Source: Flavobacterium sp. ASW18X
GTDB lineage: Bacteria; Bacteroidota; Bacteroidia; Flavobacteriales; Flavobacteriaceae
Direction of reading: 5' to 3'
Length of the DNA stretch: 64,000 bases
Assembly: GCF_005144745.1 (NCBI RefSeq)
Contig: NZ_SWKK01000004.1
Span: forward strand, 372,001 to 436,000
How positions within the stretch are numbered: the stretch's first letter is position 1; the number at the start of each line of letters is the position of its first letter. A model generated the notes under the pieces. It searched no databases and was not told the origin of the DNA. It saw only the letters and a program-made list of their open reading frames with translations. Shown here piece by piece: positions 40,872 to 49,784 of this stretch. The position numbers and the translations under genes were made by a program.

Positions 40872-42683
40872 ATGAAATATCATTTTAGAACTATTACCAA
40901 AGGGGTTTATGCTTGCATAAGCCTCTTTGCTATTGTGTCTATTTCTTGTAAAAACACAAGTAAAGACAAAGAAATTACCAATGTAAAACAACCGTTTAAC
41001 TTGCGAATTGCTCAAATTTACAAGGACGATTTGCTACGTTGTGCTGCTTATGTAGATAGTATACAACATACAGAAAACACCAAAGACCTTGAACGCTACT
41101 ACTTAGAAGCGCGTTCTCTTTTTAAAGCTGTAGAACCCATATTGGCGTTCCAAGATGTTAGTAATTATACCTTTTTAAATGCTCCAAATATTTTAAAGAT
41201 AGAAGAAGAGGATTTAACTAATATTCGTATTAATGACCCTAAGAGTTTCCAAACTTTAGAAGAAAGCATTTATGCAAATGAATTGGATATACAGACCATT
41301 CATGGAGCTGCAAATCTTATAACGCAACGTCTTAAGCTTCTAGAAAAAAATACAGATTTATCATACTTAAAAGACCATCACATTTTATGGATGCTTCGTG
41401 ATGCCTTGCTGCGTGTAGCATTAACTGGAATTACAGGATACGATTCTCCTGTTCTAGAGGCTTCACTTTCAGAAAGTGCAACGGTGTATCAAACTCTTAA
41501 AGATGTTTTGATGGCGGCCCAAACAAAATTCCAAGATAAAGCTCTATATGAGGCTTGGTTAACCGAAGTAAACCAAACTATACAAGTATTAAATGAAGGA
41601 GAATTTGTCTCTTTTGACCGATTCGATTTTATAAAAAATCACACCAACAAACAGCTAACACTTTTTAACAAAACAGTAGTAGATTGGGAGGTGAAATTTC
41701 CGTTTACCATGGCCATTAACAATGATGCTACTTCGGTTTTTTCTAATACCACGTTTAATACAAAACACTTTACGGATTTAAAAAATCCTAAAACAGGTGA
41801 TGCCGTTGTACAACTAGGTCAACTACTATTTAATGACCCTAATTTGTCTAAAAAAGGGAACATGAGCTGTGCTACATGTCACCACAAAGACAAGGCTTTT
41901 ACAGACGGATTAAAAGTTTCTAAAGGTCAAAAAAGAAATGCCCCTACCCTCACCTATGCCGCTTTACAGCAAAAATTCTTCTATGATACTAGAGCGGGAA
42001 GTTTAGAAGGACAAATTGTGGCAGTTGTAACTAATCAAACGGAGTTTCATGCAGATTTAGACTTTTTATTAGAAAAAGTAAAGCAAAACAAGGTATATAA
42101 ACCACTATTTGATAGTATATATAATGGCAAAGTTACTGACTTTACCATTCGTAATGCTATGGCTGAGTACATCCGCAGCCTGTCTCCATTTAATTCTAAA
42201 TTCGATAATAACATAAATGGTTTAGAAAATACGATTACAGAAAGTGAAAAACTGGGTTTCAACATATTTATGGGGAAAGGTAAATGCGCAACATGTCACT
42301 TTCCACCGGTATTTAATGGCACTATTCCGCCCGCATACAATGAAACTGAGGTAGAACTTTTAGGGGTCCCAGCAAAAAATGATACTATTAATGCCGTGGT
42401 AGATGCAGATTTGGGTGGTTTTCATTTATTTGGTACGGAAGAGCGTAAGTACTTTTTTAAAACACCAACGGTAAGGAACGCTGCTTTAACAGCACCTTAT
42501 ATGCACAACGGAGTATACCCAGAATTAGCAGAAGTAGTAGATTTTTATAATCGCGGTGGCGGTGCTGGCATAGGTATAAATCTACCCTTACAGACCTTAC
42601 CACCAGACCCGTTGCAATTAAGCATAAAAGAACAACAGGCACTAGTGGATTTTATGGAATCCTTAACGGACTCCAATTTATAA
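40872..42683 (+). CDS. di-heme cytochrome c peroxidase with N-terminal helical extension (lipoprotein)
   Basis: This 603-residue protein has a signal peptide with lipobox-like VSISCKN (Cys26). The C-terminal half (about 295-600) is a CcpA/MauG-type domain with two heme-binding motifs, CATCH at 333-337 and CATCH at 472-476. The segments KGQKRNAPTL and FKTPTVRNAALTAPYMHNGVY fit the peroxidase family. The first 270 residues are helical without heme motifs and contain YYLEARSLFKAVEPI, which recalls imelysin-like domains. Classical CCPs are about 330-350 residues. It would reduce hydrogen peroxide, or oxidise a protein or ligand, in the periplasm. It is co-transcribed with the PhoX-like gene and closed by the terminator at 42687. 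Confidence 0.85.
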   Translation: MKYHFRTITKGVYACISLFAIVSISCKNTSKDKEITNVKQPFNLRIAQIYKDDLLRCAAYVDSIQHTENTKDLERYYLEARSLFKAVEPILAFQDVSNYTFLNAPNILKIEEEDLTNIRINDPKSFQTLEESIYANELDIQTIHGAANLITQRLKLLEKNTDLSYLKDHHILWMLRDALLRVALTGITGYDSPVLEASLSESATVYQTLKDVLMAAQTKFQDKALYEAWLTEVNQTIQVLNEGEFVSFDRFDFIKNHTNKQLTLFNKTVVDWEVKFPFTMAINNDATSVFSNTTFNTKHFTDLKNPKTGDAVVQLGQLLFNDPNLSKKGNMSCATCHHKDKAFTDGLKVSKGQKRNAPTLTYAALQQKFFYDTRAGSLEGQIVAVVTNQTEFHADLDFLLEKVKQNKVYKPLFDSIYNGKVTDFTIRNAMAEYIRSLSPFNSKFDNNINGLENTITESEKLGFNIFMGKGKCATCHFPPVFNGTIPPAYNETEVELLGVPAKNDTINAVVDADLGGFHLFGTEERKYFFKTPTVRNAALTAPYMHNGVYPELAEVVDFYNRGGGAGIGINLPLQTLPPDPLQLSIKEQQALVDFMESLTDSNL

Positions 42684-42686
42684 TTT

Positions 42687-42709
42687 AAAAGCCCCTGAAC
42701 GGGGCTTTT
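42687..42709. terminator. bidirectional intrinsic terminator between CCP and Gfo/Idh genes
   Basis: AAAAGCCCC, a 5-nt loop and GGGGCTTTT form a 9-bp stem. It begins 4 bp after the CCP stop and its right arm overlaps the first two bases of the convergent gene's stop codon (42708-42710). Confidence 0.9.
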
Positions 42710-43844
42710 AAGTTGAAAAACCATAGTTTTCTGGGATATCTAAAGCTATTGTTTTACCTCCTTTAGCAATAGATTCATAAATGGCACTTACTATAATCAT
42801 ATCTCTTTTACCCATTTCTCCAGGTGCCAAATTGGTAGTACCATATAAAATATGAGCGGCAAAATCGTCCATTTGTAATTTTTGTTGACTTTCATGCGGA
42901 AAATCTAATTTTTTACCATCAGAAGTACTACCGCTTAAAGGGCCATAATTGTTAGCTGGCTGCAATTTAAACCATCCATTAGTGCCTGATACATACATGC
43001 TGTTGGCACTAAAATTATGAGAAGTGGTAATGTTGGCTATCGCTCCACTGGAGAAATTCAATTGAGCTGTAATAGTCTCATCCGTATTCTTAAAATATTC
43101 TGGTCGTGTAGAGAATTCTTGAGCAGAAACAGAAATGGGGTTCTCACCTGTTCCGTAAATAGCACTTTGTATAGCGTAAACACCCATATTTAGTAACGCG
43201 CCACCACCAGACAATTCTTTATTTAATCGCCATTGACTTGGATTACCCGTAGAACGGTAAGCTGCTTCCGCAGAAACAAAGGTTACATCGCCATAGGTTT
43301 TCTTTTTCACAAACTCCTTTACTTGTTGGGTATAGGGTTCTGAATGCAACCTATAGCCGACTCCCAATTTTACGCTAGCCTCTTTACAGGCCGCAATAAT
43401 TTGGTCACATTCAGCTACAGAAACCGCCATAAGTTTTTCACAAATAACGTGTTTACCTGCCTTTGCCGCGCGTATACAAAAATCGGCATGCATAGCGTTG
43501 GGCAGCACTACATACACTACATCTATTTCGTCATTGTCTTTAATAGAGTCAAAATTTTCGTAGTTATAAATATTACCCTTAGGAAGATTGTATTTTTTAG
43601 CCCACACATCTTCTTTTTGGGGTGTTCCCGTAACTATACCAGCTAGGTAACAATTTTTAGTATCCTGCAAAGCAGGTGCCAATTGGTCTGTGCTATAATT
43701 ACCTAACCCTACCAAGGCTACACCTAATTTCTTTTTATCCATTTTTAGTTGCGTTAATCCCAAAGGCAGGTTGGCGGCGAGTAAAGTTCCACCAGCACCA
43801 ATTGCCATTTTAGAGCTGAAGTTACGCCTAGACAACTTTTTCAT
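42708..43844 (-). CDS. Tat-exported Gfo/Idh/MocA-family oxidoreductase
   Basis: This 378-residue protein starts MKKLSRRNFSSKMAIGAGG, a twin-arginine signal (SRRNFS) followed by a hydrophobic stretch, so it is exported folded with its cofactor. After the signal comes the Rossmann motif VALVGLGNYSTDQLAPAL (about 42-59), the family EKLMA dinucleotide motif (CEKLM near 135) and the C-terminal GFO_IDH_MocA_C domain. It resembles glucose-fructose oxidoreductase-type enzymes that act on sugars in the periplasm. The substrate is unknown. It is divergent from the S10 peptidase gene. Confidence 0.88.
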   Translation of the reverse strand: MKKLSRRNFSSKMAIGAGGTLLAANLPLGLTQLKMDKKKLGVALVGLGNYSTDQLAPALQDTKNCYLAGIVTGTPQKEDVWAKKYNLPKGNIYNYENFDSIKDNDEIDVVYVVLPNAMHADFCIRAAKAGKHVICEKLMAVSVAECDQIIAACKEASVKLGVGYRLHSEPYTQQVKEFVKKKTYGDVTFVSAEAAYRSTGNPSQWRLNKELSGGGALLNMGVYAIQSAIYGTGENPISVSAQEFSTRPEYFKNTDETITAQLNFSSGAIANITTSHNFSANSMYVSGTNGWFKLQPANNYGPLSGSTSDGKKLDFPHESQQKLQMDDFAAHILYGTTNLAPGEMGKRDMIIVSAIYESIAKGGKTIALDIPENYGFST

Positions 43845-43950
43845 AAGCTTTTAGTGTTTTCTCTAAAGGTAAAGAGAATCGCGCTATAGGTTTAAACTCA
43901 ATTCGTTTAAAAATTGATTATTTTCGGAAGTAACTAATTAGACCCAAAAA

Positions 43951-45438
43951 ATGATAAAAAAACTTCTATTCCCAGTAACCCTAATAGTAACTACATTGTG
44001 TTTAGGGCAACAACGCACTATACCCATAGACACTTCTGTGACTACCCAACATTCTGTAACCATAAATGGAACTCCCTTAAATTATACCGCAACAACTGGA
44101 ACACAACCCGTTTGGGATGAAAACGGTAAACCCATTGCTGCTGTACATTATACCTACTACACAAAAAATGGTGTAAAAGACAATACAAATAGACCATTAC
44201 TTTTTTCGTTTAATGGTGGTCCCGGATCTGGTTCTGTATGGATGCATTTGGCTTATACAGGACCTAGAATATTAAAGATAGACGATGAAGGATACCCCGT
44301 ACAACCTTACGGCGTAAAAGAAAACCCCTATTCTGTACTAGATGTTACAGACATCGTTTACATAAATCCTGTAAATACGGGTTATTCTAGGACTATTCCA
44401 GAAAGTGGTAAAGAAGTAGACCGTGATAAGTTTTTTGGCATTAATGCAGATATTAAATATTTGGCAGAATGGATGAATACTTTTGTGAGCAGAAACAACC
44501 GTTGGCGTTCTCCAAAATATATTATTGGTGAAAGTTACGGTGGTACCCGCGTTATGGGGCTTTCCTTGGCTTTACAAAACCAACAATGGATGTATCTAAA
44601 TGGGGTAATCATGGTATCCCCTGCAGATTATAAAGTGATTCGCGTAGGCGGTCCTGTTTCTTCGGCTTTAAACCTGCCCTACTTTGCTGCTGCAGCCTGG
44701 CATCACAAAGTATTGCCATCATCGCTACAATCTAAAGATTTGTTAGAGGTTTTACCCACCGTAGAAGATTTTACTATCAATGAATTGATACCCGCAATAG
44801 CCAAAGGTGGATTTATTAGCAAAACAGAAAAAAATGCAATTGCCAGCAAAATGGCCGAATATTCAGGCCTAAACAAACAAGACATATTAGACCACAATCT
44901 TGACGTACCTACCGGTTTTTTCTGGAAAAATCTTTTAAAAGACAAAGGAGCATATACCGTTGGTAGATTAGATAGCCGATATTTAGGCATTGATAAAAAA
45001 CGTTTTGGAGACCGTCCGGACTACAACTCAGAAATTACTTCTTGGCTGCATAGCTTTACTCCTGCAATCAATTATTACCTACAAGAAGAATTAAATTTTA
45101 AGACCGATGTAAAATACAATATGTTTGGTCCTGTACATCCTTGGAACAATGAAAATGATAATACAAGAGACAATCTGCGCCAAGCTATGGCACAAAACCC
45201 TTATTTAAATGTTTTAGTCCAATCTGGCTATTATGATGGGGCTACTACTTATTTTAATGCCAAATACACTATGTGGCAGGTAGATCCAAGTGGTAGAATG
45301 AAAGACCGGTTTGAGTTTAAAGGATACCGTTCTGGACATATGATGTACTTGCGTAGAGAAGACTTGAAAAAAGCAAATGACGATATCCGAGCTTTTATTA
45401 AGAAAACAACAACTAAGGGTGCTAGTGCCAAGTATTAA
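43951..45438 (+). CDS. S10-family serine carboxypeptidase, exported
   Basis: This 495-residue protein has a signal peptide (about 1-19, ending CLGQ). S10 motifs are clear: FNGGPGSGSVWMH near 89, the nucleophile Ser195 in GESYGG, Asp429 in SGYYDG and His463 in SGHMMY, giving the Ser-Asp-His triad of carboxypeptidases. It would trim C-terminal residues from peptides in the periplasm or outside. The CAT-like gene begins immediately after the stop codon (TAAATG), so the two are co-expressed. Confidence 0.9.
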   Translation: MIKKLLFPVTLIVTTLCLGQQRTIPIDTSVTTQHSVTINGTPLNYTATTGTQPVWDENGKPIAAVHYTYYTKNGVKDNTNRPLLFSFNGGPGSGSVWMHLAYTGPRILKIDDEGYPVQPYGVKENPYSVLDVTDIVYINPVNTGYSRTIPESGKEVDRDKFFGINADIKYLAEWMNTFVSRNNRWRSPKYIIGESYGGTRVMGLSLALQNQQWMYLNGVIMVSPADYKVIRVGGPVSSALNLPYFAAAAWHHKVLPSSLQSKDLLEVLPTVEDFTINELIPAIAKGGFISKTEKNAIASKMAEYSGLNKQDILDHNLDVPTGFFWKNLLKDKGAYTVGRLDSRYLGIDKKRFGDRPDYNSEITSWLHSFTPAINYYLQEELNFKTDVKYNMFGPVHPWNNENDNTRDNLRQAMAQNPYLNVLVQSGYYDGATTYFNAKYTMWQVDPSGRMKDRFEFKGYRSGHMMYLRREDLKKANDDIRAFIKKTTTKGASAKY

Positions 45439-46071
45439 ATGAAGAAAATAACTTTTACTTCTCCGCATAGAAAAAAACATTTTGATTTTTTTAATGGAAT
45501 GAGTCATCCACATTTTCAGCTTACTGCAAATGTGGATGTCACCTATTTTTTATCAATTATTAAAGCAAATAAGTTACCACTAAATCAAAGTATTGTTTAT
45601 TTGCTTTCACATACCGCAAATACACTACCAGAGTTTAGATGGCGAATACGTGATAACGAGATTGTAGAACACCCAACGGTACAACCTTCTTATACAATAC
45701 CTGTAGCTAATGAAGATGTTTTTAGCTTTTGTACAGTAGCATATCATCCAGATTACACCACTTTCTTAAAAAGAGCAGAAGAAGTTCAACAACAAATGAT
45801 TGCCAATCCTTCTTTTGAAGATGAAGTGGGAAGGGATGATTATCTTTTTATGTCTGCCATACCTTGGATTAGTTTTACCAGCATGCAACACGCAATGAAC
45901 TATCATCCCCACGATTCTGTACCACGCATTTCTTGGGGAAAGATTTTTGAACAAAATGACAAGATGTTAATGCCATTGAGTGTACAGACTCATCATGCTT
46001 TAGTGGATGGCAGCCATATGGGTAAATTCTTTACCATGTTTGACGAATTTCTAAACAATTTTAATAAATAA
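45439..46071 (+). CDS. chloramphenicol acetyltransferase-like (CatA fold) acyltransferase
   Basis: This 210-residue protein has the CAT active-site motif HHALVDG at 185-191, with catalytic His186 and structural Asp190. Other type-A CAT features include FDFFNGMSHPHFQLTANVDVT near the N-terminus and FMSAIPWISFTSMQHAM in the middle. True CAT inactivates chloramphenicol, but CAT-fold proteins of this kind are common in flavobacterial chromosomes without mobile elements nearby, so the native substrate is probably something else. It shares an operon with an exported carboxypeptidase, with no gap. There is no signal peptide, so it is cytoplasmic. Confidence 0.78.
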   Translation: MKKITFTSPHRKKHFDFFNGMSHPHFQLTANVDVTYFLSIIKANKLPLNQSIVYLLSHTANTLPEFRWRIRDNEIVEHPTVQPSYTIPVANEDVFSFCTVAYHPDYTTFLKRAEEVQQQMIANPSFEDEVGRDDYLFMSAIPWISFTSMQHAMNYHPHDSVPRISWGKIFEQNDKMLMPLSVQTHHALVDGSHMGKFFTMFDEFLNNFNK

Positions 46072-46119
46072 CCAGTAATTTTTAAAAATTAATAGGTTTT
46101 TTGTAACAAATTGATGATT

Positions 46120-46137
46120 TTACATACAAATATGTAA
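46120..46137. promoter_or_regulatory. inverted repeat TTACATA-N4-TATGTAA (putative operator)
   Basis: Two perfect 7-bp arms (46120-46126 and 46131-46137) separated by CAAA lie in the 170-bp gap before the 89-residue gene, 104 bp upstream of its ATG. There is no T run, so it is not a terminator. The regulator is unknown. Confidence 0.4.
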
Positions 46138-46241
46138 TCCTACTTAAGAAGCATCGGCTTTGGCAAATGATTAAACATCCTAAATTATTGGTTCACTGAT
46201 GTTATTTAAAAGGTTATTAATCAATCTTAAAATCTATAAAT

Positions 46242-46511
46242 ATGGGTTTCTCCAGTGCATCAAAAAGTGTAAAATTTAATCTTAATCAACTAAAATCTAG
46301 AGCACATTTAGATTACAAAGATGTGTATGGAAATAAATCTATGCGCGGTAAAACCGAGTTAAATTTTACTCAAAGTTCCCCTGCAGCTATGGCCAAAGTA
46401 GAAAAGCTTATAAGTAAAAACAGACGTGTAGCTCGTTTTTGGAATCTGGTTAGTATTGTTCTACCCATTGCCCTAGGACTGTTGCTTTTCTATTTAGTTT
46501 ATACCCTTTAA
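46242..46511 (+). CDS. small membrane protein of unknown function, 89 residues
   Basis: The N-terminal 55 residues are polar and basic (KFNLNQLKSRAHLDYKDVYG), followed by KVEKLISKNRRVARF and one C-terminal membrane helix (about 68-89). I recall that homologues in flavobacteria are often labelled 'riboflavin synthase subunit beta', which the sequence does not support. It looks like a tail-anchored protein with its main part in the cytoplasm. The gene is flanked by its own 170-bp upstream gap with a palindrome. Confidence 0.68.
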   Translation: MGFSSASKSVKFNLNQLKSRAHLDYKDVYGNKSMRGKTELNFTQSSPAAMAKVEKLISKNRRVARFWNLVSIVLPIALGLLLFYLVYTL

Positions 46512-46575
46512 AACTGTAAGTTTTACGTCTTTTTCCGTACTATTATACTAGAAAAGAAAGAGGAGTAATTGACGT

Positions 46576-47580
46576 ATGGAAACTTTAAAATATTCGGTAT
46601 TAGACTTAGTTCCTATAACTGAGGGTGATACCACCAAAATAGCATTAGATAAAAGTTTGGATTTGGCACAGCATGCCGAACAACTGGGTTATACTAGATT
46701 TTGGGTGTCTGAACACCACAACACTCCTAGTTTAGCTAGCTCTGCTACAGTTGTTGTTTTGGGCCACTTAGCACATGGAACAAAAAAGATAAGAATTGGT
46801 TCTGGTGGCATCATGTTGCCTAACCACGCTCCTTTAGTGGTTGCAGAACAATTTGGAACTTTAGAAGCATTGCATCCAAACAGAATAGATTTAGCTCTAG
46901 GTAGAGCACCAGGTACAGACCAGGCAACTGCTTTTGCTCTTAGACGTGGCCGCGATGAAAGTGTACAAGATTTTCCTAAAGAGGTAGTAGAACTACAAAA
47001 CTTTATAGCTGTAGAAAATTGGGGCAGTAAAGTGCGGGCCCTTCCAGGAGAAGGAGCTAATATTCCCATTTATTTATTAGGCTCCAGCAACTTTTCTGCT
47101 AATTTGGCTGCTGAGCTAGGTTTACCCTATGCTTTTGCTAGCCATTTTGCTCCAACGCATTTGTTTTCTGCCTTACATGATTATTCTTCAAACTTTAAAT
47201 CTAGCAAACAATGCCGTACACCTTATGCCATGGCGTGTGTTAATGTGATTGCCGCGGACACGGATGAAGAAGCACACTATTTAGCTACCAGTTTTTATCA
47301 ATTTGCTATGGGGATTATAACCAATGTTAGAAGACCTTTGCCACCGCCTGTAAAAAGTATGGATAAGCTATGGACGTTAGAGCAAGAAATGATTATTAAA
47401 AATATGATGCATTATACATTTATTGGGTCTCCTAGCACCATTAGAGAACAATTACAAGTGTTTATTGAGAAAACTAAAATTAAAGAATTGATTGTTACCA
47501 CCAATATTTACGACCATGAGGCAAGAAAAAAATCGTATACGTATACCGCTGCAATTTTACAACAAATGGTAATGGTCTAA
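46576..47580 (+). CDS. LLM-class flavin-dependent oxidoreductase (luciferase-like monooxygenase)
   Basis: This 334-residue TIM-barrel flavoprotein starts [13 protein letters not shown] and has the family segments [20 protein letters not shown] near 36, [26 protein letters not shown] near 75 and [14 protein letters not shown] near 103. It belongs to the YhbW-like group of single-component LLM proteins. These bind FMN, but the substrate is not known. It is one of the most common flavobacterial LLM homologues. The next gene starts 38 bp downstream on the same strand. Confidence 0.88.
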   Translation: METLKYSVLDLVPITEGDTTKIALDKSLDLAQHAEQLGYTRFWVSEHHNTPSLASSATVVVLGHLAHGTKKIRIGSGGIMLPNHAPLVVAEQFGTLEALHPNRIDLALGRAPGTDQATAFALRRGRDESVQDFPKEVVELQNFIAVENWGSKVRALPGEGANIPIYLLGSSNFSANLAAELGLPYAFASHFAPTHLFSALHDYSSNFKSSKQCRTPYAMACVNVIAADTDEEAHYLATSFYQFAMGIITNVRRPLPPPVKSMDKLWTLEQEMIIKNMMHYTFIGSPSTIREQLQVFIEKTKIKELIVTTNIYDHEARKKSYTYTAAILQQMVMV

Positions 47581-47618
47581 TTAATTGTTTTATCTTAAGT
47601 GCTTAAACTGCACAACCT

Positions 47619-48293
47619 ATGAAATTGACCAAAACGTTTTTAATTATCATGCTTTCATTTCTAGGAATATCACAAAACAGTAAAGCACAAGAACAAGATT
47701 GGCCTAATCTTGCTAAATACCAAAAAGCCAATGCGGAAGCAGAAAACGTGTCTGTGGTTTTCATGGGCAATAGTATTACAGAAGGCTGGGCCAACGTAAA
47801 TCCAGACTTTTTTGCTAATAATAACTATGCTAATCGTGGTATTAGTGGACAAACCACACCCCAAATGGTATTGCGTTTTAGACAAGATGTTATTGCACTA
47901 CAACCAAAAGCAGTGGTGATTTTAGCGGGCACTAATGATATTGCGGGTAATACAGGACCTATGACCTTGGAGCAGATTAGAGATAACATGTTATCTATGG
48001 TAGAAATGGCTCAGCGAAATGATATAACACCCATTGTATGTTCTGTACTTCCAGCATATGATTATCCTTGGAGACCAGGTCTGCAACCTAATATTAAAAT
48101 ACCTAAGCTAAATTTGCTGCTCCAAGAAGTTTGCAACAATACGGGAGCCGTATACTTAGACTATTTTACCCCTTTGGCAGATGAAAGAAACGGACTCCCC
48201 AAAGAACTTTCTTATGATGAAGTACACCTTACCAAAGAGGGCTATAAAAAGTTAGAAAAACTTGTTACCAATTGCTTAAACCAACAGCTTTAA
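47619..48293 (+). CDS. SGNH/GDSL-type esterase, exported
   Basis: This 224-residue protein has a signal peptide (about 1-24, ending SKAQ). SGNH blocks are in order: FMGNSITEGW near 49 (Ser nucleophile; GDS reads GNS, as in related esterases), RGISGQTT near 73, LAGTNDIAG near 102 and the catalytic DEVHLT near 206. Such enzymes deacetylate or de-esterify carbohydrates or lipids outside the cell. It is convergent with the GH71/99-like gene with a 4-nt stop overlap, so the pair may serve carbohydrate processing; that link is inferred. Confidence 0.88.
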   Translation: MKLTKTFLIIMLSFLGISQNSKAQEQDWPNLAKYQKANAEAENVSVVFMGNSITEGWANVNPDFFANNNYANRGISGQTTPQMVLRFRQDVIALQPKAVVILAGTNDIAGNTGPMTLEQIRDNMLSMVEMAQRNDITPIVCSVLPAYDYPWRPGLQPNIKIPKLNLLLQEVCNNTGAVYLDYFTPLADERNGLPKELSYDEVHLTKEGYKKLEKLVTNCLNQQL

Positions 48294-49702
48294 TTGTTTT
48301 CTAGATGATATAAACGTACGGCCTTTAATAAAGCTTTGGCGCGTTTAGTTTTTCCTTTTTTCATGTAGAAATACGCACGGTCTAAATATTTTTTAGGCCC
48401 ATCATTATCCTTTATTGCCGTAGTTTTTGCCGTGGTTTCATTTGACGCTAGAGCCTTACGTAATTGATATAATTCTAAGGCAGTTTGCAGGTCTTCTGGC
48501 GTGTAAGAAACCCCAGTATATTGTTGTAATAATTGTAAATATAGAAATCCGAATTCTTCTGTGGGTTCTATCATGGTACCTTCTCCAAAATCATTCCAAG
48601 TTATTAATTGTATAAAATCGGCATCTTTATGATGAGTATAATTTAAGGTCTCCACAAAGGTATCTCCAGCGTTATGCGGTATTTGCCAATCGTGTTGTAA
48701 GCCCCAACCACCTTCTTCGCTATAATTAATAAACCCAGGGTAAGCACTACCCACTGTCATTTTATTAAATTGAGGATAATACCAATAATAATGTTCGTGA
48801 GCCTCTAAATGCGTACGGTCTACCCACGTAAATTCACCGCTGGCACTCTCGCCCACCCAATTGGCTGCAGTTCCCCAAATGCTTAAATAATTAGGTTTGT
48901 TGGCAGGAGAAAAAACACTAAATATTTCGTCCCAAGCTTCTGGTTCTTGTATATGGTGTGGTCCAAAAACAAAGAGAAAAGGTTTATTACGCCATTTCAT
49001 ATACCTTGGACTCGCAAAATAAGTATCCTTAATGTAGTTAAAATCATGTTTAGCAGCTTCAATTTTGTTAGGTGCAAGACCTAATTCCACAGCTTGTACA
49101 GCAGTCCTATCCTCGTACATTACAGAAAAATCTAATCCCAAATCCTCTAATCGCCACATAAAAGACTCTGTAGCCTCTTTAATTACCTGATAATCGTAAA
49201 AATCTCTACTCCCATACCAGTCAAATATAACTCCATCAATACCCGCTAATTTCATCATTAAAAAATGATATTCTTGTAAATCTGGGTCAACCGAAGAATA
49301 AGGTCCTATTAATGGATAATAAAACGAAGCAATTTCACGCTTTCCGTATTCATCAATATTATCAGGATTCATATTAGCCATGGTCCAGTGATTTCCCCAG
49401 TAACCATCCACTGGTTTACTCTGAAACCAAGGCATGTAGTGGGCAAAAACTTTTTTAGGATTAGTTTTTACAACTTCCATCCCAGAAACATCCATGATTT
49501 TGGCTGTATCTGTTAATAATAACAAGCTATCTTCCTCTACCAGCAATTGCTTTAATTCAGCGGCAGACAAGTCAGATTCTGAAAACGTTACATCAACTAC
49601 TCTAGTTTCTGATGTGGTTGATACCTCCTCTTTCTCACAAGAGAAGAAAAAAACGAAACTTATAATAATTAATACGGAACGTAAACGGTAATTTCTATTC
49701 AT
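48290..49702 (-). CDS. GH71/GH99-like glycoside hydrolase lipoprotein
   Basis: This is about 470 residues from the ATG at 49702 (MNRNYRLRSVLIIISFVFFFSC), a lipoprotein signal with Cys22. An in-frame ATG at 49750 is rejected because a promoter -7 box lies between. The catalytic region starts VFAHYMPWFQSKPVDGYWGN and holds GIDGVIFDWYGS and ITWNDFGEGTMIEP, the motif that carries the two acidic residues of GH99 endo-mannosidases. Here the first is Asp instead of Glu, as in GH71 alpha-1,3-glucanases. About 50 C-terminal residues look like a TPR-type helical tail. The substrate is probably an alpha-linked glycan. Convergent with the SGNH esterase. Confidence 0.78.
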   Translation of the reverse strand: MNRNYRLRSVLIIISFVFFFSCEKEEVSTTSETRVVDVTFSESDLSAAELKQLLVEEDSLLLLTDTAKIMDVSGMEVVKTNPKKVFAHYMPWFQSKPVDGYWGNHWTMANMNPDNIDEYGKREIASFYYPLIGPYSSVDPDLQEYHFLMMKLAGIDGVIFDWYGSRDFYDYQVIKEATESFMWRLEDLGLDFSVMYEDRTAVQAVELGLAPNKIEAAKHDFNYIKDTYFASPRYMKWRNKPFLFVFGPHHIQEPEAWDEIFSVFSPANKPNYLSIWGTAANWVGESASGEFTWVDRTHLEAHEHYYWYYPQFNKMTVGSAYPGFINYSEEGGWGLQHDWQIPHNAGDTFVETLNYTHHKDADFIQLITWNDFGEGTMIEPTEEFGFLYLQLLQQYTGVSYTPEDLQTALELYQLRKALASNETTAKTTAIKDNDGPKKYLDRAYFYMKKGKTKRAKALLKAVRLYHLENN

Positions 49703-49722
49703 TGGTGGATTTTTTGAAGCAT

Positions 49723-49754
49723 CAAAAGTATGAATTGGACTACATTTCAATCAA
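49723..49754 (-). promoter_or_regulatory. promoter of the GH71/99-like gene
   Basis: The minus strand has TACTTTTG (49730-49723), a perfect -7 box, with a TTG 21 nt upstream (49754-49752) and another 17 nt upstream (49750-49748); both spacings are allowed. Transcription from about 49716 gives a leader of about 14 nt before the ATG at 49702. Confidence 0.6.
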
Positions 49755-49784
49755 TGTATTCGATAAATGGTATATTTAGTGTCG

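Noticed and set aside
45439-46071. Acquired chloramphenicol resistance gene
   Set aside because: The CAT motif is real, but there is no mobile element, no change in base composition and a tight operon with a core peptidase gene. Resistance cannot be claimed.
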